From assembly GCF_011089885.1 (NCBI RefSeq), contig NZ_JAANBD010000027.1, positions 186,001-250,000 of the forward strand: a stretch of 64,000 nucleotides of DNA. The letters are read 5' to 3'. Shown here one piece after another: positions 49,017 to 59,043 of the stretch (within the stretch, counting starts at the first letter, position 1; every line of letters starts with the position of its first letter). Made by a program: the position numbers and the translations under genes. The notes beneath the pieces were generated by a model. That model had not been told where the DNA came from and did not search any database. It saw nothing but the letters and a program-made list of their open reading frames with translations. The stretch is from Thioalkalivibrio sp. XN279. GTDB taxonomy: Bacteria > Pseudomonadota > Gammaproteobacteria > Steroidobacterales > XN24.

Positions 49017-50101
49017 GCCAGCATGCCCTTGGTGGAGGGGATGCCGCCGCCCTCGACGCGGAAGGCGTCGCGCAGCGCACGGCCCAGCGCCTTGAAGGCG
49101 CCCTCGACCTGGTGGTGGTCGTTCTCGCCTTCCAGCCGCACGTGGATGGAAGCACGCAGGCTGTCGGCCATGGAGCGGAAGAAGTGCGGCACCATCTCGG
49201 TCGGCAGTTCGCCGACGCGCTCGCGATGGAACTCGCCCTCGAACACCAGGTAAGGCCGGCCGCCCAGGTCCACGGCCACCTCGGCGCGCGTCTCGTCCAT
49301 GGGCAGCACGAAGCCGTAGCGGCGAATGCCGCGGCGCGCGCCCAGTGCCTGGCGCAGTGCCTCGCCGAGCGCCAGCGCCACGTCCTCCACCGTGTGGTGC
49401 TCGTCCACGTGCAGGTCGCCCGCGCATTCCAGGCGCATGGCGAAGCCGCCGTGCTTGGCCACCTGCTCCAGCATGTGGTCGTAATAGCCGATGCCGGTCT
49501 TCGCCTCGACCGGGCCGTCCGGGTCGTCGAGATCCACGCTGACGCTGATGCGGGTCTCTTTCGTCTCCCGGCGCACCGTGGCGCGGCGCAGCCCGCCGAG
49601 AATATGGCGCGCGATCTCGTCCCAGCCGAGCGTGCCCTCACCGCCGTCGCCCAGCTTCAGCCCGGGCAGGCCGAGGTTGGCGGCGAACTCGAGGTCGGTG
49701 TCGCGGTCGCCGATGACGAAGCTGCGCTCCAGGTCGGGCGGGTTGCGCGCCATGAAGGCCGTGAGCAGGCCGGTGGCCGGCTTGCGGCAGGCGCAGCCGT
49801 CGGCCGGGAAGTGCGGACAGATGAATTCCGCCTCGAAACGAATCCCCTGGCTGGCGAACAGCTCGAGGATGTAATCGTGCGCGCGGCGGAAATGCTCCTC
49901 GGGGAAAGATTCCGTGCCGCGTCCGTCCTGGTTGCTCACCAGCACCATGCGGTAACCGGCGGCCCTGAGCCGCAGCAGGGCCGGGATCACGCCGGGCACC
50001 AGGCGCACCTTCTCGATGGCGTCCACCTGCTCGTCCGGCGGCTCGGTGACCAGCGTGCCGTCGCGATCGATGAACAGGAACAGGCTTCTATCCACGGGCA
50101 T
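49013..50101 (-). CDS. hisB: bifunctional histidinol-phosphatase / imidazoleglycerol-phosphate dehydratase
   Basis: 362-aa fusion. The N-terminal HAD phosphatase has FLFIDRDGTLVTEP and zinc-binding CPHFPADGCACRKP. The C-terminal dehydratase has GIGYYDHMLEQ, DLHVDEHHTVEDVALALG and a final HHQVEGAFKALGRAL. The fused form is found mainly in Gammaproteobacteria. Overlaps hisC by 14 bp. Confidence 0.96.
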   Translation of the reverse strand: MPVDRSLFLFIDRDGTLVTEPPDEQVDAIEKVRLVPGVIPALLRLRAAGYRMVLVSNQDGRGTESFPEEHFRRAHDYILELFASQGIRFEAEFICPHFPADGCACRKPATGLLTAFMARNPPDLERSFVIGDRDTDLEFAANLGLPGLKLGDGGEGTLGWDEIARHILGGLRRATVRRETKETRISVSVDLDDPDGPVEAKTGIGYYDHMLEQVAKHGGFAMRLECAGDLHVDEHHTVEDVALALGEALRQALGARRGIRRYGFVLPMDETRAEVAVDLGGRPYLVFEGEFHRERVGELPTEMVPHFFRSMADSLRASIHVRLEGENDHHQVEGAFKALGRALRDAFRVEGGGIPSTKGMLA

Positions 50102-51170
50102 TCACCATCTTGCCTTCCAGTCGCGCCAGCGCGCGCAGCAATTTGCGGTTCTCGGCCGCCGTGCCCACGGTGATGCGCAGGCAACCGGACAGGCCCGGCT
50201 GGCGGCTGAAGTCACGCACCAGCACGCCCGCCGCTTCGCACGCGGCCATGGCGGCAGCGGCGTCGGCGAAACGCACCAGCAGGAAATTGCCCTCGCTCGG
50301 CCAGGCGCGGCGCACCGCGGGCAGTGCCTGCAACGCCTCGGCCAGCGCTTCACGGCGGCGGACCACCGCGGCAGTACGCCGGCGCGTGGCGGCCAGCTCG
50401 GCGGGCTGCAGACGCCGCAGCGCCGCTTCCGTGGCCAGCGAGGGCAACGGGTATGGCGGCGCCAGCGCACGTAGCACGGCCACCAGTTCGGGCTCGGCCA
50501 GCAGTGTGCCGACGCGCGCCCCGGCCAGCCCCCAGGCCTTGGACAGGGTCCGCAGCAACACCAGGTTCGGGTAGCGCGCGAGACGGTCGGCGAAGCCGGG
50601 ATGACGCGAGAACTCGACGTAGGCCTCGTCCACCACCACCACCGCGCGCCCATGCAGTTCGCGGCACAGCGTGTCCACGGCGCGTGGCGAGACCAGGCTG
50701 CCGGTGGGGTTGTTGGGCGAGCACAGGAACACCAGTTTCACGTGCGCCCGCGTCGCCGCCAGCACACCCGCGGTGTCGAGCGAGAAATCGCGCTGCAGCG
50801 GCACCGCGACCACGCCGGCGCCCTGCAGCCGCGCCGCCACGGCGTACATGCCGAACGTCGGCGGCGTGACCAGCACGGCGTCCTCGCCGGCCACGCAGAA
50901 GGCCCGCACCAGCAGGTCGATGGCGTCGTCGCTGCCGCGCGTCACCAGCACCGATCCGGGCACGACCCCGTACAGTGCCGCCAGGGCGTGCACCAGCGCC
51001 TCGGGGCGCGGGTCCGGATAGCGGTTCAGGCCGTCGTCGGTCTCGTCCCAGTCGGCGCGCCACGACGCCTCGTTGGCGTGCAGCCGCACCACGCCGCGGC
51101 GCGGCGACGCGGCATGGTAAGCAGTGAAGTCCCGCAGGTCGGGACGCAACAGGTGCAGGGTGCCGCTCAT
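50088..51170 (-). CDS. hisC: histidinol-phosphate aminotransferase
   Basis: 360-aa fold-type I PLP enzyme. LHANEASW at the N-terminus, NNPTG motif in CSPNNPTGSLV, PLP lysine in LRTLSKAWGLAGAR. ATG overlaps the hisD stop as ATGA. Confidence 0.95.
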   Translation of the reverse strand: MSGTLHLLRPDLRDFTAYHAASPRRGVVRLHANEASWRADWDETDDGLNRYPDPRPEALVHALAALYGVVPGSVLVTRGSDDAIDLLVRAFCVAGEDAVLVTPPTFGMYAVAARLQGAGVVAVPLQRDFSLDTAGVLAATRAHVKLVFLCSPNNPTGSLVSPRAVDTLCRELHGRAVVVVDEAYVEFSRHPGFADRLARYPNLVLLRTLSKAWGLAGARVGTLLAEPELVAVLRALAPPYPLPSLATEAALRRLQPAELAATRRRTAAVVRRREALAEALQALPAVRRAWPSEGNFLLVRFADAAAAMAACEAAGVLVRDFSRQPGLSGCLRITVGTAAENRKLLRALARLEGKMVNARG

Positions 51171-52525
51171 GCGTCCACTTTACGCGTCGGCAGCGGCGCC
51201 TGCGGCTGGCCCAGCGCCTCCAGGCGCAGTTTCACCGCCAGGGCATGGGCATCGAGGCGCTCGAGCTCGGCCAGCGTGCGGGTGATCGGCCCGATGAGGC
51301 GAAAGCCGTCGGGCGTCGCTTCCTGCACCGAGATATGCAGCTGGAAGTCGGCCATGGACAAGCCGCTCCAGGCGCGCGCGTAGCCGTAGGTCGGCAGCAC
51401 GTGGTTGGTGCCGCTGCAGTAGTCTCCCAGGGACTCCGGCGTCCAGTCGCCGAGGAACACCGAGCCCGCCGTCTCCACGTGCTCCAGCCAGGCCTCGGCA
51501 TCGGGCACCTGCACGATGAGGTGCTCCGGACCGTACAGGTTGCTCACCGCGAAGGCCTCGGCGAGGTCGCGCGTGAACACGACGCGGGCATGCTCCAGTG
51601 CGGCGCGCGCCACGTCGTTGCGCGGCAGCACGGTGAGCTGCGCGGCGACCGCAGCTTCCACCGCGTCGGCCAGCTCGGGCGACGGCGTCACCAGCACCAC
51701 CTGGGAATCCGCGCCGTGCTCGGCCTGGGACAGCAGGTCCGCGGCCACGAACTCGGGATCGGCGCGCCCGTCGGCGATCACCAGCACCTCGGACGGCCCG
51801 GCCGGAAGGTCCAGCGCCGCGCCGTCGGGATCCCGCGACACCTGCAGCTTGGCCTCGGTGACGAAGGCGTTGCCCGGACCGTAGATCTTGTCCACCGCCG
51901 GGATGGTTTCTGTGCCGTAGGCCATGGCGGCGACGGCCTGGGCGCCACCGACCAGGTAGACCTCCTCGACACCACAGTAGCGCGCCGCCGTGAGCACGGC
52001 GGGATCGGCGTGGCCGTCCTTCTGCGGCGGCGTGCACAGGATGCGCTGCGGGCACCCGGCCAGCGCAGCCGGCACCGCCAGCATGATCACGGTGGACGGC
52101 AGCGGTGCGGAGCCGGCCGGCACGTACAGGCCGACCGCGCGGATCGGGCGCGTGATGCGGCGGCAAACCACCCCGGGCATGGTCTCGACGCTGATGGGCC
52201 CGGCCAGCTGCGCGGCATGAAAGGCGCGCACGTTGTCGATGGCGGTGCGCAGGGCGTTGCGCTGGATCTCGCTCAGGGCGGCCTCGGCGGCGTCGAACTC
52301 GTCCTGCGAAACGCGCAGGGCCTCGAGCGTGACGCCGTCGAAGCGCTGCGCGAAATGCCGCAGGGCCGCGTCGCCGTCGCGGCGCACGGCGGCAATGATG
52401 GCGGCCACGTCCGCCGCCAGGCTGTCGCGATGGGCCGCCTCGGGCCGCGCCAAAGCCGCACGACGCCCGGGCTCGTCGAGCTCGGCCCAGCGATAGCGGG
52501 CCAGGTTCACGGTTGGATCAGGCAA
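51167..52525 (-). CDS. hisD: histidinol dehydrogenase
   Basis: 452-aa zinc enzyme for the last two steps to histidine. GLYVPAGSAPLPSTVIMLAVP, KIYGPGNAFVTEAK and AGPSEVLVIAD are conserved, as is the zinc/catalytic SQAEHGADSQV. Start is TTG at 52525, with GGAG 7 nt upstream, overlapping hisG by 8 bp; a GTG at 52510 is the alternative. Confidence 0.95.
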   Translation of the reverse strand: MPDPTVNLARYRWAELDEPGRRAALARPEAAHRDSLAADVAAIIAAVRRDGDAALRHFAQRFDGVTLEALRVSQDEFDAAEAALSEIQRNALRTAIDNVRAFHAAQLAGPISVETMPGVVCRRITRPIRAVGLYVPAGSAPLPSTVIMLAVPAALAGCPQRILCTPPQKDGHADPAVLTAARYCGVEEVYLVGGAQAVAAMAYGTETIPAVDKIYGPGNAFVTEAKLQVSRDPDGAALDLPAGPSEVLVIADGRADPEFVAADLLSQAEHGADSQVVLVTPSPELADAVEAAVAAQLTVLPRNDVARAALEHARVVFTRDLAEAFAVSNLYGPEHLIVQVPDAEAWLEHVETAGSVFLGDWTPESLGDYCSGTNHVLPTYGYARAWSGLSMADFQLHISVQEATPDGFRLIGPITRTLAELERLDAHALAVKLRLEALGQPQAPLPTRKVDA

Positions 52526-53396
52526 GCATCTTCTCCACGGGCAGGACCAGCATCGAGCTCGCGCCGGCGGCCTTCAGCCCCTCCAGGGTCTCCCAGAACA
52601 CGTTCTCGCGGCACACGGCGTGCACCGCGACCTTGTCGTCCCTGCCTTCGAGCGGCATGACGGTGGGCGATTCGCTACCGGGCAGGAGGCGGCGAATTTC
52701 CGCCAGCGCCGCGCGCGGCGCGTGCAGCATGATGTACTTGCTCTCACGCACGCTGAGCACGCCGCGCATGCGGCTGGCGAGGCGCGCCGGCCAGCCCTCC
52801 GCGGGCTCGCCGCCGCGCGAGATCAGCGCCGCCTTGCTGTCGAAGATCACCTCCGCCTCCTCCAGCTCGTTCGCCAGCAGCGTAGAGCCGGTGGAGACGA
52901 GGTCGCAGATGACGTCGGCACGGCCGAGGCGCGGCGCGATCTCCACCGCGCCCGACAGGGTCACCACGTCGGCCTGCACGCCCTGCGACTCCAGCCACTG
53001 GCCGAGGATGCGCGGATAGCTGGTGGCGATGCGCAGCCCCGCGAGGCTCTGCGCGCCGCGGTACTCGAAACCACGCGGCACGGCGATCGACAGCCGGCAG
53101 CGACCGAAGTCCAGCTCCATCACCGGGGCGAGATCCATCTCGTCGCTGGTTTTCTCGCGGAACACGTTCATGCCCACGATGCCGAGATCGCAGATGCCCT
53201 CCGCCACCAGCTCCGGGATGTCGTCGTCGCGCACCAGCAGCACGTCCACCGGCATGTTCTCGCCGAAACAGATCAGCTGGTCGCGACCGCGGCTGTAGAT
53301 GAGCCCGCAGGTCTCCATCAGGTGCAGCGAGTTGTCGGTCAACCGGCCGGACTTTTGTACCGCGACCTTGATCCGTCGCTCTGCCTGAACCGTCAT
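52518..53396 (-). CDS. hisG: ATP phosphoribosyltransferase (long form)
   Basis: 292 aa, the HisG long form with a C-terminal regulatory domain that binds histidine, so no HisZ is needed. RIKVAVQKSGRLTDNSLHL at the N-terminus, PRPP-loop region in CDLVSTGSTLLAN, and VPVEKM-like end LPVEKMLA. ATG overlaps the preceding regulator stop as ATGA. Confidence 0.95.
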   Translation of the reverse strand: MTVQAERRIKVAVQKSGRLTDNSLHLMETCGLIYSRGRDQLICFGENMPVDVLLVRDDDIPELVAEGICDLGIVGMNVFREKTSDEMDLAPVMELDFGRCRLSIAVPRGFEYRGAQSLAGLRIATSYPRILGQWLESQGVQADVVTLSGAVEIAPRLGRADVICDLVSTGSTLLANELEEAEVIFDSKAALISRGGEPAEGWPARLASRMRGVLSVRESKYIMLHAPRAALAEIRRLLPGSESPTVMPLEGRDDKVAVHAVCRENVFWETLEGLKAAGASSMLVLPVEKMLA

Positions 53397-53707
53397 GAAT
53401 TCTCTCCATCCAGTCTGTCGGCCACGACGAGGTAACCCCCGTTGCCGTCGGCCAGGAACCGGGCGACGCGCCCGATGGTGGTGACGCTGATGCCCGTCTG
53501 CTCGTTGATCTGCCGGTAGGTCATGCCCTGGCGCAACAGCCCGACGACCCGCCAGCGGTCCACCAGCGCCTGCAGCTCCGCGGGGGTGCACAGGTCGCGC
53601 AGGAAGGCGCGGGCTTCTTCGGCCGTCCGGAGCGCCAGCAGGGCCCGGCACAGTGCCGCCTCGGCCAGTTGCTCCTCGGACTTGGAGGGGGCGACGCGAT
53701 TCTTCAT
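53393..53707 (-). CDS. hisR: TrpR/YerC-family regulator, probable histidine repressor
   Basis: 104 aa with the Trp-repressor helix-turn-helix superfamily fold: LCTPAELQALVDRWRVVGLL then MTYRQINEQTGISVTTIGRV. YerC/YecD proteins of this type were assigned as HisR histidine regulators by comparative genomics in some lineages. It is the first gene of the his operon and overlaps hisG (ATGA), so it would be autoregulated together with it. A perfect palindrome lies 36 bp upstream. Confidence 0.85.
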   Translation of the reverse strand: MKNRVAPSKSEEQLAEAALCRALLALRTAEEARAFLRDLCTPAELQALVDRWRVVGLLRQGMTYRQINEQTGISVTTIGRVARFLADGNGGYLVVADRLDGENS

Positions 53708-53743
53708 AATTGGGAGGTCATCCGGTCATGTCGGCAGCGAGAT

Positions 53744-53761
53744 AGCGTATTAATACGCTAA
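53744..53761. promoter_or_regulatory. 18-bp palindrome, candidate HisR operator
   Basis: TAGCGTATTAATACGCTA reads the same on both strands. It lies in the 185-bp gap between the his operon and the divergent cytochrome gene. On the minus strand its centre supplies a -10-like TATTAA with TTGCTC 17 bp upstream, so a bound regulator would block the his promoter. Size and symmetry recall TrpR operators. Confidence 0.65.
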
Positions 53762-53892
53762 TACAACGCATCGAGCAATAGGTCATGACCGAAACACGTC
53801 TTGCGGGCCTCCATGTCCGCGGCGTTCACGCCGGCCCCAGCCTGACCACGAGGCCGGCACTGCAACCGAGTCCTTATTCCGGGAGTTCACCC

Positions 53893-54243
53893 ATGCGCAA
53901 GATTCTTCTCCTCAGTGCCGCGGCCGCCCTGTGCATCGCCGCCGCCCCCGCCCAGGCCGCCGACGTCGAGGCCGGCAAGGCCAAGTTCCAACAGTTCTGC
54001 GCCACCTGCCACGGCCCGACCGGCCATGGCGACGGCCCCGCCTCCGCCGCGCTGAAGCCCAAGCCGCGCGCACTCGACGACGCCGAGTGGCAGAAGTCGG
54101 TCGACGACGACTACATCAAGAAAGTCATCACCGAAGGCGGCGCGGCGGTCGGCCTGTCGCCGATGATGACGGCCTGGGGCCACGCGCTGAAGGGCGACGA
54201 TCTCGAGAACGTCGTGGCTTACATCCGCAGCCTCGACGACTGA
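53893..54243 (+). CDS. small periplasmic cytochrome c
   Basis: 116 aa. Signal peptide MRKILLLSAAAALCIAAAPAQA, then one CATCH heme site in FQQFCATCHGPTGHGDGPAS and the probable axial Met in LSPMMTAWG. Class I c-type cytochrome that would shuttle electrons in the periplasm. GGGAG 9 nt before ATG 53893. Monocistronic with its own terminator. Confidence 0.9.
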   Translation: MRKILLLSAAAALCIAAAPAQAADVEAGKAKFQQFCATCHGPTGHGDGPASAALKPKPRALDDAEWQKSVDDDYIKKVITEGGAAVGLSPMMTAWGHALKGDDLENVVAYIRSLDD

Positions 54244-54269
54244 AGCGGTCGCGACGCTGTAGCCATGCA

Positions 54270-54298
54270 GGGCCGGCGATGTATCGCCGGCCCTTTTT
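54270..54298 (+). terminator. intrinsic terminator after cytochrome c
   Basis: GGGCCGGCGAT/ATCGCCGGCCC stem with a tight loop, followed by TTTTT. It is 10 bp from the convergent ctaA stop. Confidence 0.9.
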
Positions 54299-54307
54299 GT
54301 TTCGCGC

Positions 54308-55363
54308 TCAGGCCGTAGCGGCCGCGAGCGCGGACTGGCGCGGCGCGCGCCCCGTCTCGTGCAGCGCAAACAGCAGCGCCGCGATAAGCACCACGGCGCC
54401 GCCCTGGTGCGCCGCGCCGAGACCGACGGGCACGTACAGCAGCAGCGTCTTGATGCCCAGGGTGGCCTGCACCAGCACCATCCCGCCGACCAGGTGCATG
54501 GCGAGGCGCTGCGTGCGGTCAAGCGGGACGCGCCAGGCGTAGAGCCAAGCGCCGAGCACCAGCAGGGCCGTGGTGACCCCCAGCCAGCGGTGCGTGAACT
54601 GGACCATCACCGGGTGCTCGGTCCAGTTGCGCCAGGCGGGATCGAGATGCAGCAGGCCGTCCGGGATCCACTGCCCGGCCATGAGGGGAAAGGTGTTGTA
54701 GACATACCCGGCCTTGTTGCCGGCGACGAAAGCCCCGGAGACCACGGTGACCACCAGCAGCCCGAGCAACACCTGCAGCGGGCGCTGCGCCGCTGTCGGC
54801 GCGCCCAGGCGCGGCCGCAACAGTCCCAGCGCCACCCAGAACATCGCGCCGAAGATCAGCAGCGCCAGGCTGAGATGCGCGGTGAGGCGGTAGGGACTGA
54901 CGCGCGGGATATCGACCAGCCCGCTCTTGACCATGAACCAGCCCATGTAGCCCTGCAGGCAACCCATGGCGAGGATGCCGAGCAGCGGCCAGCGCAGGCG
55001 GGCCGGGATTTTCCCGCGCACCCAGAACACCACCAGCGGCACGATGAAAACCAGCCCCAGCAGGCGTGCCAGCAGCCGGTGCGCGTATTCGAAGCCGTAG
55101 ATGAACTTGAACTCGTCCATCGACATGCCCCGATTGACCTTCTGGTACTCGGGCGTGGCGCGGTACAGGTCGAGCTCCGCCTGCCAGGCTGCCTCGCTCA
55201 AGGGCGGCAGCACGCCGGTCACAGGCTTCCATTCCGTGATGGACAGGCCGGAGCCGGTGATCCGGGTCACGCCGCCCAGCACCACCAGGCAGAACAGGAC
55301 CAGGCAGCAGGCCAGCAGCCACATCGCCAGCTGGCGCTCGGTGCGTTGTGTTTCGCTTGTCAT
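54308..55363 (-). CDS. ctaA: heme A synthase (COX15/CtaA)
   Basis: 351 aa, eight helices. Heme-ligand histidines in YAHRLLARLLG, LTAHLSLALL, FTHRWLG and the last segment LGAAHQGG; ITGSGLSITEWKPVTGVLPP is the type 2 signature. Converts heme O to heme A for aa3-type oxidases, which indicates aerobic respiration. ctaB and cox genes are not in the window. Confidence 0.93.
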   Translation of the reverse strand: MTSETQRTERQLAMWLLACCLVLFCLVVLGGVTRITGSGLSITEWKPVTGVLPPLSEAAWQAELDLYRATPEYQKVNRGMSMDEFKFIYGFEYAHRLLARLLGLVFIVPLVVFWVRGKIPARLRWPLLGILAMGCLQGYMGWFMVKSGLVDIPRVSPYRLTAHLSLALLIFGAMFWVALGLLRPRLGAPTAAQRPLQVLLGLLVVTVVSGAFVAGNKAGYVYNTFPLMAGQWIPDGLLHLDPAWRNWTEHPVMVQFTHRWLGVTTALLVLGAWLYAWRVPLDRTQRLAMHLVGGMVLVQATLGIKTLLLYVPVGLGAAHQGGAVVLIAALLFALHETGRAPRQSALAAATA

Positions 55364-55595
55364 GATGCTTCCGCTTTCGTGCCGGACCGGGTGCCGGAGT
55401 CGCCCGGCGGCTGTTTTCGCGGCGACGGCTGGGCGCGCGCCGGCAAGGGCGCAGATTCTAGCAATCCGGGCGCCGCAGTGGCAGCGCCCGATGCGCGGTT
55501 GAACTTGACATCAAGGGCCTGCTGCATGACGATATGCGGCTTCGCGCGTGCGGGCCGCGGCCCGGCGCAGACCAGATTCAACGGGAGTCGATACC

Positions 55596-55862
55596 TTGGC
55601 TAACATCAAGTCGGCCCAGAAGCGCGCTCGCCAGAGCGTCAAGAACCGGGCCCACAACATGGCGCTGCGCTCCAAGATGCGCACCTACCTGAAAAAGGTT
55701 TCCACGGCGATCGAGTCGGGCGACCGCGCTGCCGCCGAGGCCAGCTACAAGGCCGCGATGCCGGTGCTCGATTCCATGGTGAACAAGGGCATCGTGCACA
55801 AGAACAAGGCAGCCCGGCACAAGAGCCGGCTGAACGCGCGCATCAAGGACCTCTCGGCCTGA
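55596..55862 (+). CDS. rpsT: 30S ribosomal protein S20
   Basis: 88 aa, [20 protein letters not shown] at the start and a basic C-terminus, as S20. The start codon is TTG at 55596 with GGGAG 7 nt upstream. E. coli rpsT also uses a UUG start, tied to its autoregulation. The 232-bp upstream gap has a perfect TTGACA at 55505-55510 but no good -10. Confidence 0.95.
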   Translation: MANIKSAQKRARQSVKNRAHNMALRSKMRTYLKKVSTAIESGDRAAAEASYKAAMPVLDSMVNKGIVHKNKAARHKSRLNARIKDLSA

Positions 55863-55886
55863 AGCGCAGCGCTGCCTGCTGAGACG

Positions 55887-55916
55887 AAAAAGCCGGCGCT
55901 TGCGCCGGCTTTTTTC
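55887..55916. terminator. bidirectional terminator between rpsT and obgE
   Basis: AGCCGGCGC/GCGCCGGCT stem preceded by AAAA and followed by TTTTTT, so it can end transcripts from both convergent genes. Confidence 0.9.
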
Positions 55917-55945
55917 TTGCCCGCAGCTGGACTGCCCGCGGCGCC

Positions 55946-57048
<1,103 letters not shown>

Positions 57049-57073
57049 ACAGCATAGCGCGAAAGGGGTCCGT

Positions 57074-57331
57074 TCAGTCCGTGACGATATTCACGAACTT
57101 CCGGTTCTCGGGACCCTTGGTCTCGAACACGACCTTGCCGTCCGCCTTGGCGAACAGGGTGTAGTCGCGCCCGCAGCCGACGTTCACGCCGGGATGGAAC
57201 TTGGTGCCGCGCTGGCGCACGAGAATGTTGCCGGCGATGACCTGCTCGCCGCCGAACTTCTTCACGCCGAGGCGCTTGGACTGGGAATCGCGGCCGTTAC
57301 GCGTGCTGCCGCCTGCCTTTTTATGTGCCAT
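57074..57331 (-). CDS. rpmA: 50S ribosomal protein L27
   Basis: 85 aa, [20 protein letters not shown] and [20 protein letters not shown] as in L27. No N-terminal extension to be processed is present. Second gene of the rplU-rpmA-obgE unit. Confidence 0.97.
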   Translation of the reverse strand: MAHKKAGGSTRNGRDSQSKRLGVKKFGGEQVIAGNILVRQRGTKFHPGVNVGCGRDYTLFAKADGKVVFETKGPENRKFVNIVTD

Positions 57332-57358
57332 TTGCGCTTACCTCCCCGTGATCCCGGC

Positions 57359-57673
57359 TCAGCCGCCGACGATCCCGGTGATCTTGACCTGGGTGAACTG
57401 CTGCCGGTGACCCTTGGTGCGCCGGTAGTTCTTGCGCCGGCGGAACTTCACGATCTCGACCTTGCGGGCCTTGCCCTGGGCCATGACGGTGGCCTGCACC
57501 TTTCCGCCCTCGATGTAGGGCTTGCCGACGCTGACCTTGTCGCCGTCGCCGACCAGGAGGACCTGGTCGAATTCGACCTTGGCGCCTTCCTCGGCGTCGA
57601 GCTTCTCGACTCGCAGGACCGCGCCCTCGCTGACCCTGTATTGCTTACCGCCAGTGGCGATCACGGCGTACAT
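57359..57673 (-). CDS. rplU: 50S ribosomal protein L21
   Basis: 104 aa, [20 protein letters not shown] and C-terminal [18 protein letters not shown] as in L21. First gene of the rplU-rpmA-obgE unit. Confidence 0.97.
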   Translation of the reverse strand: MYAVIATGGKQYRVSEGAVLRVEKLDAEEGAKVEFDQVLLVGDGDKVSVGKPYIEGGKVQATVMAQGKARKVEIVKFRRRKNYRRTKGHRQQFTQVKITGIVGG

Positions 57674-57726
57674 GGATGCTCCTGGAAACTGTTTGCCCGG
57701 CCGAACTGGCCCGGAGAAAGCCGTGC

Positions 57727-57755
57727 ATTGTATGGGCTTGCGGCCTCCGGGTCAA
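57727..57755 (-). promoter_or_regulatory. promoter of rplU-rpmA-obgE
   Basis: TTGACC (57750-57755), exactly 17 bp, then TACAAT (57727-57732) on the minus strand. Five of six matches at each box; transcript start near 57720, about 47 nt before rplU. Confidence 0.75.
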
Positions 57756-57780
57756 ACATCTTGGGCGCTCCGCGGCAGGG

Positions 57781-57809
57781 CTGCCGCGCCGCGCCAGATT
57801 CGCCATAAT
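57781..57809 (+). promoter_or_regulatory. candidate promoter of ispB
   Basis: CTGCCG (57781-57786), 17 bp, CATAAT (57804-57809, 5 of 6). The -35 is weak. Start would be near 57816, 34 nt before the ispB ATG. Confidence 0.4.
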
Positions 57810-57849
57810 ACCGCCCCCGGGCCCTGCCCAGCCAATACCCCACGCGACC

Positions 57850-58863
57850 ATGTCCGACACCGCCACCGCGCCCGCCGCCACAGCCTCTCCGGCGGACACC
57901 CTGGAGGCCATCCGCGCCCTGGTCGCCGCGGACCTGGCCGCGCTCGACCGTTGCATCTTCGACAGCCTGAGCAGCGACGTCGCGCTGGTCGACCAGGTCG
58001 CCCGTTACATCGTGTCCGGCGGCGGCAAGCGGCTGCGTCCGCTGCTGGTGCTGCTGGCGGCGCGTGCCTGCGGCTACCAGGGCGCCGAGCATGTCCAGGC
58101 CAGCGCCATCGTGGAGTTCATCCACACCGCGACCCTTCTGCACGACGACGTGGTGGACGGCTCGGAGTTGCGGCGCGGACGTGACACGGCCAACGCGGTC
58201 TTCGGCAACGAGGCCAGCGTCCTGGTCGGCGATTTCCTGTACTCGCGGGCGTTCCAGATGATGGTCCGGATCGGCCGCATGCGCATGATGGAAGTGATGG
58301 CCGACGCCACCAACACCATCGCGGAGGGCGAGGTCCTGCAGTTGATGAACTGCAACGATCCCGACACCGACGAGGCCCGCTATTTCGAGGTCATCCGCTG
58401 CAAGACGGCCAAGCTGTTCGAGGCCGGCGCCCGGGTGGCGGCGATCCTCGCCGAGGCCGGCGCGGCAACGGAGAGCGCACTGGCGGAGTACGGCATGCGC
58501 CTGGGGACGGCTTTCCAGCTGGTGGACGACGCCCTCGACTACGAAGGCTCTGCCGACGCCATGGGCAAGAACATCGGCGACGACCTCGCCGAGGGCAAGC
58601 CCACCCTGCCGCTGATTCACGCCATGCGCGCCGGCACGCCGGCGCAGCGCGACGCCATTCGCGCCGCCATCGAGCACGGCGGGCTGGAAGAGCTCGACGC
58701 CATCCGCAGCGCTATTGAATCGACCGGGGCGCTCAACTACACTGCGCGGCTTGCGCGCGAGCAGGCCGACGCGGCGATCGCGGCCCTGGCGCCCCTGCCC
58801 CGCTCCGGGTTCAGGGACGCCCTGGCGGGGCTCGCCCGCATCGCCGTCGAAAGAACGGCCTGA
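57850..58863 (+). CDS. ispB: octaprenyl/polyprenyl diphosphate synthase
   Basis: 337-aa trans-prenyltransferase. First aspartate-rich motif LLHDDVVD, second LVDDALDYEG, and GGGKRLRPLLVLL. Makes the quinone side chain. Divergent from rplU as in E. coli. The frame is open upstream, but MSDTATAPA at 57850 is the sensible start. Confidence 0.93.
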   Translation: MSDTATAPAATASPADTLEAIRALVAADLAALDRCIFDSLSSDVALVDQVARYIVSGGGKRLRPLLVLLAARACGYQGAEHVQASAIVEFIHTATLLHDDVVDGSELRRGRDTANAVFGNEASVLVGDFLYSRAFQMMVRIGRMRMMEVMADATNTIAEGEVLQLMNCNDPDTDEARYFEVIRCKTAKLFEAGARVAAILAEAGAATESALAEYGMRLGTAFQLVDDALDYEGSADAMGKNIGDDLAEGKPTLPLIHAMRAGTPAQRDAIRAAIEHGGLEELDAIRSAIESTGALNYTARLAREQADAAIAALAPLPRSGFRDALAGLARIAVERTA

Positions 58864-58898
58864 CGCAAGCAAGCACGGGCCGCAGCGCGGCCGTCGTT

Positions 58899-58975
<77 letters not shown>

Positions 58976-58990
58976 CTCAGGACAAGAAAA

Positions 58991-59018
58991 CAGCCCCGGG
59001 AGTCCGCCCCCGGGGCTG
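58991..59018 (+). terminator. terminator after tRNA-Pro
   Basis: 10-bp stem CAGCCCCGGG/CCCGGGGCTG with an 8-nt loop, followed by TTTCATTT. Also faces the convergent mscS end, 26 bp away. Confidence 0.85.
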
Positions 59019-59043
59019 TTTCATTTGTGCCCTCAGCGTGCCT

